Source: Aricia agestis
Taxonomy: Eukaryota > Arthropoda > Insecta > Lepidoptera > Lycaenidae
DNA: 64,000 bases
Assembly (NCBI RefSeq): GCF_905147365.1
Contig: NC_056418.1
Coordinates: 7,377,262-7,441,261, forward strand
Direction of reading: 5' to 3'
A program made the position numbers and the translations under genes. A model generated the notes under the pieces. That model ran no database searches and was not told the origin of the DNA. It was given only the letters and a program-made list of their open reading frames with translations. Below are positions 49,153 through 60,427 of this stretch, piece by piece. How positions within the stretch are numbered: the stretch's first letter is position 1; each line of letters opens with the position of its first letter.

Positions 49153-49621
49153 TACTTACTATAAATGTAGTAATCAGGAATATTTCTATATACGTAATTT
49201 TATTTTGACACTCTATTTCTTAAATCCTGTAGCTTTGTAGCTTTCATTTGTCGTAACTCTAATCTGATTTCGTTTCATTAATTTAACTCGGTTTGTTTAT
49301 AATCATAATCGTTTAGTCACGGCCCCTATGCTCGTTAAATTAAAATATCTGATATTGTACAATTGACTTCATTGGAGAGTTCAAATACAATTGAACATTC
49401 GACTCGGAGAAATTATTTTGATAATACATACTTTAAGCTAGTGTTCACAATTGTTTAAAGAGTTCTTATAGAAGTAGGGATATTGGACTATTACTGCAGC
49501 TGCAAGGTTTTTGCTTTATTATTTATTTATTATATTTTACAACTTTTTGCAGTTATTTTGTAAAAATCTTGTAAAGAATTATTTCGACTTACAGTCTGTC
49601 AAAAAGTGAAGAAATTAAAAA

Positions 49622-49692
49622 GTGGCAACATCGTAGTGTCATCCTTTTCAAATCAATCTAAGAAAAAAGGGATGACACTACGATGTTGCCAC
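49622..49692. repeat. Near-perfect hairpin
   Basis: Arms GTGGCAACATCGTAGTGTCA and complement, about 25 bp each, with an AAATCAATCTAAGAAAAA-type loop. Confidence 0.65.
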
Positions 49693-50091
49693 GTTTAAAC
49701 AATAATTGCAAATAGTTGTTCGACTTGTGACAATATTTTCAACAATAATTGTAAAAAAAATCTGTTACAAGTTGGAAAGATTTGGGGAGTATTAAATAAA
49801 TGACACCCACTGATAAAAATGGCGCACATAAAAATAGTACAAATCTGTCGCTCGTCTGTGCCGGTCAATATTATGTTATCATATCAGCGTAACCTAATTC
49901 ACACATCTGTATGTACAATATATTATGTACATACTACATAATATATCTGTGAGCAGATACTATGAGTTATGACAATAATCTATGTTTGTGTAGCGGACTC
50001 GCGGGCGCGGGCTCTCGGCCTACTTGCGATTATCAGACATTTTTTTTCATATTGAATTGTTTGTTAGAATAAATTTTCCTCTTCGGATTAA

Positions 50092-50207
50092 GGGCTCCGA
50101 GCCTCCGACACAAAACTGCGAATTCGCATCGCAATGTCATTTTTATTATGAGTTTTGTCGCAGATATTTGCGATGCGATGCGAATTCGCAGTTTTGTGTG
50201 GGAGCCC
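50092..50207. mobile_element. MITE with TAA target duplication
   Basis: A 116-bp element. The ends GGGCTCCGAGCCTCCGACAC and GTGTGGGAGCCC are inverted, with arms AAAACTGCGAATTCGCATCG. It is flanked by TAA at 50089-50091 and 50208-50210. It is PIF/Harbinger-like, as is the 4428-4607 element, but has different arms. Confidence 0.72.
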
Positions 50208-51147
50208 TAAAACAGTCTTAAATAATTGCAAGTATTTTAAACCGGCCATAATATTAGGCCGACCATAATATTACAGACAGTAATAAAACGAAATGAAAAT
50301 CGCACAGGAAATAGGAAAAACTTAAACTGCAAAATTGATTTTGAGAACTTAGTTTAAACATCTTGTAAAAAGAAAACTAGGTAGGTACTCAATTCTATAA
50401 CTAAAGTCAATAAAATTTAATAATAGCTTACCCAGTTCTCGGTATAATTTAGATAAAAATGTTATGCTGCTCATGACAGAGCAGATTAATTGAAAATAAT
50501 ATGAAACCGCAAAGAATGTCCGCCACATGTACAGACCGTTCAAAATTAATTTACCTCGGAGTTTCTATGAGAGTAATCTTTATGTCGCTGGCATAGGGAT
50601 GATTTCAGAGGTAATATAACTCTGAACACACTGTAAAATCCACAAACACTCCGACTATGATTAATTACTGTCCCTTTAATGTCCCTGACGAAATAGGGCT
50701 GGCAAAATTTCATTTTAATTACTTATTGTCAAATACATAGTTCTTATTTTATTGAAACATATTGTTGTAAAGACGTGAACCTATGCTCCCATTTTTTAAT
50801 CTTCCACATTTAAATATTGATGGTATTTACGATTCTACCACACATGCTCCTGCGGATGTGGCTAAAGGTAATAAATGATTAAAAACACGCGAAATCAGTA
50901 GTAAAATATAAATAAATTACTATCTATACCTATCTGTGATTAAAGATAAGCAATATTAATGTGAGTGACACTTCGATCATTAATATGAGTGACATTATGT
51001 TATTAGATGAGGAACCCAAAACTGATCACATCTTTTTTCTTGCTTCTTCTATTATTACCTATGTCTTTGGCACCAGTCACCAGAACAGAAAACCCGGCGT
51101 TTATCAATCCTCCGCCCTTCGCGGGGTCGCTAAAAATCAGGCATTAA

Positions 51148-51633
51148 GAGGATTCCACACCGCCGTTTTTTCGATACAAACGTTGTCCCCTGTTTCCTCC
51201 CTGGATAATGCCGGTAGAGTTATTATTTTTTTCCTGAATATCTATGCCCACTATTAGCATGTCCCTATGTTTTCCTTTTTTTCATAATTTTATAATTAAA
51301 AAAGATAAGAACGTCCAAAAACCCAAAAAAATGGCCAGATTTTCCTCTGTGTTCAAATACCCAGAAAACAAAACTGGCTAAAATATACAAAAAAAATAAA
51401 ACATAGGAACACAGCTCAAGCCTTCCTTTAATTCTTAATGAAAAAAGTACTTAAATCGGTTAAGTTTTGGAGAAGGAATCAGCGGACAACGAATCGAAGA
51501 TTTTCTGTTCTTTTATTAGAACTTTTGTCGTGTTGTCTCTATCGCGCTCTGCGGTGGGAGACTTGAGATTGGTGAGACAGCAATACATTTTCAAATACCT
51601 ATTTTCAATTTATCTCGCCCCTGGTGTATCCTC
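51148..51633. mobile_element. TTAA-flanked non-autonomous element, copy 2
   Basis: Same family as 45268-45740, flanked by TTAA at 51144-51147 and 51634-51637. Its right third lies inside the tandem duplication 51467-52008, so a second right end with TTAA occurs at about 51902-51908. Confidence 0.72.
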
Positions 51634-52008
51634 TTAAGACCATATTTTACGCAAACAGCTATAGTCAAAAATTTTTCGCTTTAAAAAGACCAGACGAAGG
51701 ATTCTATAATACATACCTTATAAATTATAATACAACATTGGAGAAGGAATCAGCGGACAACGAATCGAAGATTTTCTGTTCTTTTATTAGAACTTTTGTC
51801 GTGTTGTCTCTATCGCGCTCTGCGGTGGGAGACTTGAGATTGGTGAGACAGCAATACATTTTCAAATACCTATTTTCAATTTATCTCGCCCCTGGTGTAT
51901 CCTCTTAAGACCATATTTTACGCAAACAGCTATAGTCAAAAATTTTTCGCTTTAAAAAGACCAGACGAAGGATTCTATAATACATACCTTATAAATTATA
52001 ATACAACA
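51467..52008. repeat. Perfect 271-bp tandem duplication
   Basis: Unit 1 is 51467-51737 and unit 2 is 51738-52008. I see no difference between them by eye. Each unit runs from TTGGAGAAGGAATCAGCGGA through the right end of the TTAA element into flanking sequence ending TTATAATACAACA. Confidence 0.9.
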
Positions 52009-52653
52009 ATGCCAATGTTAAAATTAATATACAACTCAGACTATAGAAAATAATTGAGTATAATATAGCGCGTTATGTATGTTAATGGCAATGACAAAAG
52101 GATATTTATTATCCTAGAAAATAACTCGAAAGTTGAAGGGTCTGTGGTCGCGTGCACGGAGCATGCAGCTAGCAATTAGTGCGTTTTTCTATTACTGCAT
52201 TGTTTTAATTGAATTCATTAATGGCGGGGCAGCAGCCCTATAAAAAGCTAATTAATAAACATGTCACCGTTTTCAATTACAAAATAGCTTCAAACGTGCT
52301 ATTTTGTTGAGTCACAATACTTTCAAATTACTATTTTTATGTTTGACGACGCGTTAATTACGATTTTCGCAGGTATTCTTACGTGATTTTTCCATTTAAT
52401 GAAATTACTGCTGTCAACTTAAAACATTTTAATTTCCGAGTGGTATATTTTTTAAATCTTGAATTGCTCAATCTGTCGATGAGATTTTTTGTAATTAATG
52501 ATTTCGGTAAAAATGTAGAGATGTAACTAGCAGTAAAAAAGTAGAGTATATCTTCGATCCTGCGCAATACGATCGAATTGATCGATATTCATTTATCACA
52601 CACAACAAGCACTTTTTTCATGGGACTACTTGTACTAATACATAATACATATA

Positions 52654-52986
52654 TACGTGGGAGAGCCATGCTTCGGCACGAATGGGCCGGCTCGACCGGA
52701 GAAATACCACGTTCTCATAGAAAACCGGCGTGAAACAGCGCTTGCGCTGTGTTTCGCCGAGTGAGTGAGTTCACCGGAGGCCCAATCCCCTACCCCATTC
52801 CCTTCCCTACCCTCCCCTATTCCCTTCCCTTCCCTACCCTCTCCTATTAACCCTATGCCCTCTTAAAAGGCCGGCAACGCACTTGCAGCTCTTCTGATGC
52901 TGCGAGTGTCCATGGGCGACGGAAGTTGCTTTCCATCAGGTGACCCGTTTGCTCGTTTGCCCCCTTATTTCATAAAAAAAAAAAAA
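52654..52986 (+). mobile_element. SINE family C (Metulj-like), copy 2
   Basis: It begins TACGTGGGAGAGCCATGCTT, carries the CCCTACCC low-complexity segment, then GGCCGGCAACGCACTTGCAG and GGTGACCCGTTTGCTCGTTT, and ends in poly(A) followed by (TA)n. It closely matches the copy at 34311. Confidence 0.8.
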
Positions 52987-54292
52987 TATATATATATATT
53001 CTGTAATCTGTACCTCCACCAAAATTAGTTAAACGGCTTGCAGAAGCAACAGACAGTCATATAATATTATTAGCATCAATAATATTCATGTATTAAAGAG
53101 GAGGACAAAACTTGTTCAAGTTATCATAATACAAGTTTTCTCTAAGATACATCTACGCTTATAACTCTAAAAGGAACTAACGAACCAGCTGCCTAATGTA
53201 CTAAAACCAGACATTAGTTTAAGTCAGAACATCTTTCTGGGCATCTTAAGGCCATCCCCCGAGCAAAAGACCTTGACCATACATTTGACGCGTTGCCGAG
53301 ATCGCACAATAATCCTATCTTTTTTACTTATCTTAGTTCAAAATTGATCTAAAAAAAATTCAAACAATATGTAGTTATTGAAATTGTCTATTTATTGTTG
53401 TGTCGTATGTTTCAAATAAACCTAATTTGTAAATACTCGGGAGATGCTGAAAGTATACTTCAATTTTAATAAATTGGTATTAATTTTTAAGCTAATAATA
53501 TCATGAGTATATTAAACAAATATATGAAATTAATAACGGGGAAATGAATGTTGATGTACTAAAGATTATTTTTATTGATAGCTACAAAGTTATTATGAGT
53601 TTTATAAACTCTCTAAATACGGTAAATTACGGCATCTCCGTAGGGGGAGCGCCTTAATAAGACGCGAGTAAATGGAGCCTGAATTTTCCATAGGAGGGAG
53701 AGTAACAACGAGCCTAACTAAGTGTAACCTCCGACAAGGGACACCATTTGTTTAACTTGTACTATAAGTAAGAAGATCTTAACTTAAGCTTCATGTAACG
53801 CCTCATGGAAGTTAGTTTTAGTTACAGTTTAAACTGATGAGGTAGAATTTTTAGTTAGCAAAGAAGACGTGGTCCAGCCTGAAATTTTGGGGTTTACGAA
53901 CAATAATAGGTATCTGCTGTAATAGCACAGCCATATTGTAGATTTTATTTATTATTAAAATATTACATAATTGACTAGCATTTTTTGGGGGGTTATGTCC
54001 TCTGCGTGTAAATGACGGCAACATATTTAATTACTGTTGACAAATTATGCCATAACAAATTATTAATTAATCCCACTGTTTTCTAGACACTTTCTAGTAC
54101 CTAATTAAGTTTAGCATATTCAGTAATTAATGAGAAGGCGTTAATTAGAACGGGCCGGTGTAAAAAGTCCGAAACGAAACGAAAGTGGTCCGGCCTATAC
54201 ATAGCCGTCCGCTCGGCCAATTACAAGGTATGTGCTCACTGACAGTATAGACAGTATACAGGGTGATTGCTTTTTGTGGGGCGTAAATTTTT

Positions 54293-54643
54293 AAAGCCGG
54301 CTGTACATATTGGGCCAAAGTGTCTAAACACACTAGGCCGAAGTTACGCGGCGTAAATTCCGCATGATTACGCTCGCAATGTATTTTAAATTACTGATGA
54401 CACACTATTCCGCCGCGTTCCATCCGTATTTTGTATGCGTTTGACTTTGCGGACGTAATCATGCGGAATTTACGCCGCGTAGCTTCGGCCTAGTGTGTTT
54501 AGACACAAAGATTAAGCTAGCGCATTGAGCCAACGTGTAGACCTACTTGGCCATATGTTGGGAGCGACATTCTCTACACGATGGCCAAATGCGCTGGCTT
54601 TATGCGTTGGCCCAATGTTGGTCCAATGTGTACAGCGGGCTTT
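54293..54643. mobile_element. MITE interrupted by another MITE
   Basis: The outer ends AAAGCCGGCTGTACATATTG and TGTGTACAGCGGGCTTT are inverted, with GGGCCAA/TTGGCCC sub-ends. The sequence between 54320 and 54506 is a different element, so the outer copy is the older one. Confidence 0.6.
54320..54506. mobile_element. Inner MITE, 187 bp
   Basis: The ends are GTGTCTAAACACACTAGGCC on the left and its complement on the right. About 50 bp of arms are almost perfect, through GCGGCGTAAATTCCGCATGA. It is flanked by AAA on both sides. Confidence 0.7.
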
Positions 54644-54944
54644 AGGCTAGGAAAATGAGGGATAATTCAAATTATGGCCATCGGGCACAGTTAGTGCTTG
54701 CGCTCGCAAGAGACACGACAGTCCTAAGACAGGTTATTATTATGACAATACACAATACATTGTTTATTGGAAAACAACAGATTATTATCATTATTTTTCA
54801 TACACAATATGAATAATAAAGATGTACACACTACACACACACACACACATTTATTACTGCAATAGTATATGAGCTTAATAATGTAAGTTTAGTATTTTAC
54901 AATTTTATACATACATAACACCTAAAAATATAAATGTTATTGTT

Positions 54945-55187
54945 ATGACCAAGGAAAAGGTAAGGCTCAACTACACCAACTTTCTACGTGATAAACGTCA
55001 AGAGCGCTTTATGAGCACCCTGTGTGATGACCATAAAAGGACCGGCCGACAATGCCCTGGGAACTCGGCTCATTTGAGAGAAATATTAACTCGTGTCGGC
55101 TGCGCTGCATCAAATGCAACATTGCAACCCATAACTGTAATGAAGGAGAATGAAGGACACATTTTATCGCAACTAATTATACAATAA
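54945..55187 (+). other. Unassigned 80-codon open frame
   Basis: ATG at 54948 region to stop at 55185. The peptide (NFLRDKRQERFMSTLCDDHK, then GRQCPGNSAHLREI) is less AT-biased than chance frames nearby. There are no splice sites or family resemblance I can defend. It may be a relic of a mobile element or a chance frame. Confidence 0.15.
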
Positions 55188-55490
55188 ATTCCATATAAAC
55201 AGTTCGTTATACGTGCTCTATATTGTGTCGGGCATTCAGAGATGAGTGTGTAGTTTCTGTCTTCAGATAAGTGGTTTGTATTTTGAGAGCGCATTCATAA
55301 AATTATTGCAAAACTGTGGTTACATATGTAGTATGATTTAGTGCTATAATTTTGATTTAGTGGTTACGATAACAGTCTGAACTTTTTTCACTAAAAACGA
55401 TGATGGATCAATGCCTTTTATTCAATAAATTGTTTTGATCGTTATAATTTTCGTTTAGTAGAAGAACTAGTTTTTTTTCATAATAGCACT

Positions 55491-55854
55491 AAAGGGGTAC
55501 GAAGATTTTGGCCGACCTATTATACCACTATTGTGTTTTTTCGCGTTCACGAATATTTTTTTTCAAAAATGGATAGCTAGTATCAATACAAACAAAAAAT
55601 AATCTTGGACAAAACCACGTAAGGTGTCACATTTCGAAGATATGAGCTGCCAAAGTTTTACCAATATAAGATATTGCAACTTTGGCAGCTCAGATCTTCG
55701 AAATGTGACACTTTACGCGGTTTTGTTCAAGATTATTTTTTGCTTGTATTGATGTTAGCTGTCCATTTCTGAAAAAAATATTCGTGAACGCGGAAAAACA
55801 CAATGGCAGAAAGTAGGTCGGCCAGGCTCCATACAAAAATCTTCATACCCCTTT
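55491..55854. mobile_element. Large foldback element, 364 bp
   Basis: The ends AAAGGGGTACGAAGATTTT and AAAATCTTCATACCCCTTT are inverted. The arms run almost to the centre (CATTTCGAAGATATGAGCTG against CAGCTCAGATCTTCGAAATG). Essentially the whole element can fold on itself. It is non-coding. Confidence 0.75.
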
Positions 55855-56959
55855 ATAATGCCAAATGGTAGTTGTCATCAACCTTTTTAATAATGTATTA
55901 GCGTAATATGAATAATTTCAATGGAGACACGAGTCGAGTTGTGAGCAAACAGAGGGTCGCCAAATGCGAGGCTAACAGGATTATCATTATTTATCTTGTG
56001 ATAACACTAAATTAACATTATCGTGTTTTATAAAATACGTAATATCAGAATGACTTCATACCTACTTATTATTTTTATGCTTTAAATAAGCTGTTACGCT
56101 CTTAGTAGCTGATTTTGACGTTAAAAGTTTTACTGCATAAATACAAGAATCAGAAAGAAAGTTTGAGTGTTTTTATTATAACAAACAAAACGCTTTTGAT
56201 TCAATATTGACATAAATGTAGCTCATGTAACAAAATTGCCGTACATGCATGGCACAATGAGAATACGATATTTCCTTGTGGGACGGGCGTAGGACGATGA
56301 GTTGTGACGTCGATTTACACGCTGTATCTCCTCACATAAAACGTTTTATTGGTTATATCGTTGATAAAATGTTAGAACACTAATAAAAACAATGAAACAA
56401 CTATAAAACCTTGTTATTATGTATATTAGAGAAGTGAGGACGCGACTTAATTAAAATAGATATAAAAGGTTTATCACCTCTGATTTGTAAAAATAAAATT
56501 GTATCGTTCCAACGTCTCTTAGATTTTCAAGTATGTACCGTGATCTACATAATTGATACATCTACATAGTTCTAGTTACGTTATAAATTATAATATTATG
56601 TAGACAACTAATATAAACTTAAAAGTTTAACTAAAAGGAGGCTAATGTTTAAATTTCTACAGGTCCAGGCTTCATAAAAAATACAAAGCAACTGAACAAC
56701 GCAGCTTAAAAAAAGACCTTGATTTGACGGATTAAATTTAAATAATGGAGCACAGAGAAGGTATTCAAAACATTTTTTGTAGGCTCAATAGCATCTCCAC
56801 AAAAGATCAGACGGGTCGACCACAAAGCGGACGACCTTGCTTGCGCCTCATGAAGGCTGCATCCACTAATAAAAACTTAGGATTTCATCCTCATTAAATA
56901 AATTATTTGATGCTATGCTATTGCTATACCATACATATAATACAAGTCCATACTCGTAG

Positions 56960-57065
56960 CATCATAAATGCAAATGTGTCATCTAATTAACTCACGATAA
57001 ACTGCTGAATCGATTCTGATGAGATTTGCTGTAGAGATACTTTGAAAACCACGATTTTACAGACT
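56960..57065. repeat. Interspersed repeat fragment related to 38255
   Basis: It contains CATCATAAATGCAAATGTGT, GATAAACTGCTGAATCGATT and GAGATACTTTGAAAACCACG, matching the order of motifs in the 10423 and 38255 copies. It is truncated. Confidence 0.45.
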
Positions 57066-60009
57066 TTTAAAAAATGCTTTTTGATGACGTACGTTAATTC
57101 TTATGTATACATATTTTGTACCTATTATTAGGGTATCATGCAAGTTATGAAGCATCAAAACTACAAAGCATAGAGTTTCACGCCGCAGACACTTTTATTC
57201 TATTTATTTGTAGATAAATCTGAATAGAAAGGTGTCGAATACAATTATTGTTTAGAGTGACAATGCATTTCACTGTAGTCTATACAATAAGCAGGTAAGT
57301 TTCTAGGAGATGGACTCTAGGTGCCGACCGCTATACAAAGAGTATTGTTTGAGGGATACAGTGCTTTTGTATAGGTACTTAGATACGAGCAGTCGTGAAC
57401 TGGCTACTTAGTACTTATACAAGAATTCTTAGTTTTATAAGTAGGTACTTATATAATAGAAATTTAGAATAATGAAGTTTTCAAATAAGCGTTGTTGTTG
57501 TGTAATTTTTGTGTGTTCTCTGTTTTTAAACAGAAATACCGTTAGACATTTCTGTTTAAAAACAGAGAATTTTTTTAAATAAAAGCAAAGCTCATCTGAT
57601 AAATAAACCCACATGCCAAATAACCCAATTACTGTTAAAGTTACATCCTAGAAATCTTGGCTAAAGTGGTGAAATAGAGCATCAAAAAAGACGCGGGTAG
57701 AGGTTCAAACTACTAGTCTATCTCTACCAAATATTTATCTATTGATATCTCATTCTCTACTCTCTAATAGTTTATCTCTACATAATTATTGTCAGCAAGA
57801 TCAAGCTTTCTTTTTCCAATAGTTTCACGATTTTGAGTTTCCTTGTCTGTTTGATTTACACGATCTACATCTGATTGAATGAAGATGTAGATCGTGTATG
57901 TTAATAATAATTTATTGATAATGACTGCGTGTGATGATGTGATGCGGACGAATCTATAACGATAATCTAGGTGATCGGTCACGGTACGGTCGGCATAATA
58001 AAATGATTGTACAAATCGTTCCATGAATTCCATGAAATTAAACCAATTATTGGTAGGTATTTTTAATTTAAATTTGAACTAAAATTTACTTTTTTGAAAT
58101 ACAGAAACTATTGCTTTTTTAACTGTCTTAATTAATGTAAATAAGCGAATACCATTGATAGAATGGTTTTGTAATTACATATAATATATTATTATACATA
58201 CGAAGGTATACTCTACGTGACTCTACACTCTACAGTCTATAGTTTCAATTTCTTAAAATTTATACAGTCATTTTACGCACAGCTTAAAGTATAACGCAGG
58301 AGTTTTCCGTGACAAGTTTTATCCAAATTGGTTCAGCGATTTAGAGCGACCGCAGACTTAGATTTCAAATTGGCCAACTAAATCGCATCGTATACCAATA
58401 GCTATAGCGACTTATGAGAGCTCGCACATTGCATCCAACTAGATTGTACAACTAAATAATTGGACACCGGTCGTTAAAAAGTTGTCCAATTATAAAATTG
58501 TGAAACTACGCGATTAGTTGTGTGATAGTCGGCCAACTTGATGACTTCAGATTCCAAAACCAAGGGTATCATTCACCAAACGTTTCTTCTTCTATCTAGG
58601 CCCTTACCTCTACAATAAAATTAACCTAAATGTACCAATATATGAAACAACCTTTTCCACCTGCAAAAATCTCATTCGTACCTATCTTCACAAAATGTCC
58701 TATGATGAAACTGAAAATTTCATGGTATAATTTGGTACTACTAATATATATTCTGTGGTATAATGGAACTTGCATACTCAAATTATGTTTTAAATATATC
58801 TACATAATACAATAAAGTAACCACAACTCAATAACAATTGCACATAATACTCACAGACCCACATACTCTGTCTACTCTTCCACATCCATATTATTATGTA
58901 ATTTTAAAACTAAGATAAAATAAGGTAAATATTTAATTGTATTGTTATATTAAAGGTAAATAGATAAAATCATAACTATACTGAGTCAAAATCTGTGCCA
59001 TTTAGAATACATAAGTTTATAACATATTGTAATTAAGGAACTATTGCTAATACTGTATAAAAATTGTATGTTCTGTATTTAGGGGAAAAGAGACTGCTAG
59101 CCCTAACTACAGGTTTCCTAACCTATATAGGGTAGCAGGCGCTTCACCTCACTTGATTTTTATGTAGTGTCTAATAAATTTTGTTTATTTATTTATTTAA
59201 CTTGAAATTGTATATCTGCGGTGACCCTTAACCTCTTCAAGCAGCAACATACAGACACGCTGAATTTTGTAAATTATTATAATAATATATTATATTGTTA
59301 TTATAGTATGGAAAAAAATGATGACGACGCGATTGACGTCTGTACTTTTGTCTAAATGTCAAACAACTTTGCTGTCTGTACCTGGCTGTCCAATTACTAC
59401 TAACGATGGACATCAATCGTTTAGTCAAATCGCTCAACGTGTCAATAACCCATACAAACGTATAAAAATAATCTTGGAATTTTGATTGTACTATAAAATA
59501 TTTGTAACATCAAACATGGTTTTAAAGGTAATTTGATTTAAAATTATTGCTTGTTAGTTAAAGCTTTATTAATTTATGTATTTGTCTGAAATTATTTCGC
59601 AAAATTTATCTGAAATAGATGCGATTATTTCTGCTTTAAATGGTTTCAGTTATACTAGAAACAAAATAAATAGCAGGTTTGAGGTTACAGCTCAAGCGAT
59701 GACTAAAAGCGTTTTAGACTTTTATTATATATTTAAAAAAAAGTATAATCGGGAAAATTACTTATTCATATTATAGCAGGCTTACATTATTCCAATAAAG
59801 TAATCCAATCCAGCGCTGGATTGGATTAGTAAACCGCGCTCATTATGTGTAGTATAGTCTGGTTTCTAATATTATACTCATATCAAGCTAGAATTTGACA
59901 TAACTCGAACAAATTTTGTAGGTCCTCATATTTCTATGAATGAATTTCTCTTGTAGTACTTACGAGGTATTTTAGTTGCGTATATTCAGGTATCTTTAAT
60001 CATCTTATA

Positions 60010-60240
60010 TTTCAGACTAGATGTCCCGCGCGGCTTCGCCCGCGTTAATTAGGAATTTCACAGAAACCGTACATTTTCGAATAAAAATAGCTATAAATAC
60101 TCCTTTTATAGTGCCAAACACATATAAGTGCCAAATATTGCTATAAAAATTGCTCCAGTAGCTCGTGAAATAAACCCTTTCTAATATTTTCCCCGTTTTT
60201 ACCACATTTTCCTGCGTTTCTTCGGTCGTATTAGTCTTAG
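60010..60240. repeat. Repeat related to the 3681-4375 tandem family
   Basis: It starts GATGTCCCGCGCGGCTTCGC, a phrase also near 3545, and continues ATTGCTCCAGTAGCTCGTGA and TTCGGTCGTATTAGTCTTAG. It runs directly into the (TAATA)n array. Confidence 0.55.
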
Positions 60241-60243
60241 CGT

Positions 60244-60427
60244 GATAATATAATATAATATAATATAATATAATATAATATAATATAATATAATATAATA
60301 TAATATAATATAATATAATATAATATAATATAATATAATATAATATAATATAATATAATATAATATAATATAATATAATATAATATAATATAATATAATA
60401 TAATATAATATAATATAATATAATATA
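60244..60427. repeat. (TAATA)n microsatellite
   Basis: About 36 nearly perfect copies of the pentamer TAATA. The Ile/Leu/Tyr frames on the minus strand through it are artefacts. It borders the LINE that starts at about 60428. Confidence 0.95.

Larger units (their letters stand above)
35815..60427. other. Long stretch without recognised exons, probably first intron of integrin alpha
   Basis: No plus-strand segment resembling integrin beta-propeller or leg domains was found, and no other gene was recognised. The stretch is AT-rich and holds the many mobile elements listed. Gaps between them (for example 35900-37400, 40500-41800, 46400-48700, 57100-60000) show only AT-rich unique-looking sequence, with small hairpins such as 57856-57897. 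Confidence 0.5.
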
